Source: Aurelia coerulea (Eukaryota > Cnidaria > Scyphozoa > Semaeostomeae > Ulmaridae). From it: a DNA stretch of 64,000 nt. The stretch lies in NCBI GenBank assembly GCA_039566865.1, contig CM076955.1:2730501-2794500 (forward strand), in the 5' to 3' direction. The position numbers and the translations under genes are program-made. Below, one piece after another: positions 63,999 through 64,000 of this stretch. Every line of letters begins with the position of its first letter. Position 1 is the stretch's first letter. The notes under the pieces were generated by a model. That model worked only from the letters and a program-made list of their open reading frames with translations, searched no databases and was not told the DNA's origin.

Positions 63999-64000
63999 AC

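Noticed and set aside
1..64000. CRISPR arrays, operons, ribosome binding sites or bacterial insertion sequences
   Set aside because: The tandem repeats present (35 bp x4, 185 bp x4) have no unique spacers, and the genes are intron-bearing animal genes, so prokaryotic features are not expected.

Overview
This is animal (metazoan) nuclear DNA: AT-rich, with small exons joined by GT-AG introns and with densely packed transposon debris. The lineage cannot be fixed from sequence alone. An EMRE gene (known mainly from animals), a gene of the ciliated-cell type (UPF0193/EVG1), the mix of short inverted-repeat elements, tRNA-derived SINEs and LINE tails, and degenerate TTAGGG repeats fit a marine invertebrate, possibly a cnidarian. 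That last step is inference.

Three genes lie head-to-tail on the minus strand and one small gene lies on the plus strand. (1) 215-12618: a UPF0193/EVG1 (human C22orf23) orthologue. Six coding exons were rebuilt by phase and homology into 223 codons plus a stop. (2) 7684-7845, plus strand, inside an EVG1 intron: a 53-residue peptide with the signature of the seed maturation protein (SMP) domain, unexpected in an animal. (3) 14002-14280: a single-exon EMRE (SMDT1) gene for the essential regulator of the mitochondrial calcium uniporter. (4) 18373-49379: an orthologue of ANKFN1 / Drosophila wide awake. It has 21 coding exons and an open frame of about 1008 residues with ankyrin, fibronectin type III and C-terminal Ras-association regions. 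The genes do not form a pathway. EVG1 and EMRE are both on human 22q13, so their adjacency may be a remnant of ancient linkage.

The introns, and nearly everything to the right of 49.4 kb, are filled with non-autonomous elements. They include TTAA-flanked MITE families (one with five copies), long palindromes, a family whose tips read CCGGGTGTCCC, tRNA-derived SINEs (one nested in a MITE), a possible 5S-like SINE, and LINE 3' fragments. In several places one repeat sits inside another. Paralogous empty sites or target duplications give the insertion sites for some of these: a 9-bp duplication at 29.5 kb, TTAA at 59.0/61.3 kb, and TTAA at 14.7/40.4 kb. From 50.4 to 64 kb I recognise no host gene.

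Splice sites were read by eye from GT/AG signals, phase continuity and remembered similarity to family members. They are models, not transcript-supported annotation. Repeat boundaries are good to a few bases where target duplications are visible and to tens of bases elsewhere.
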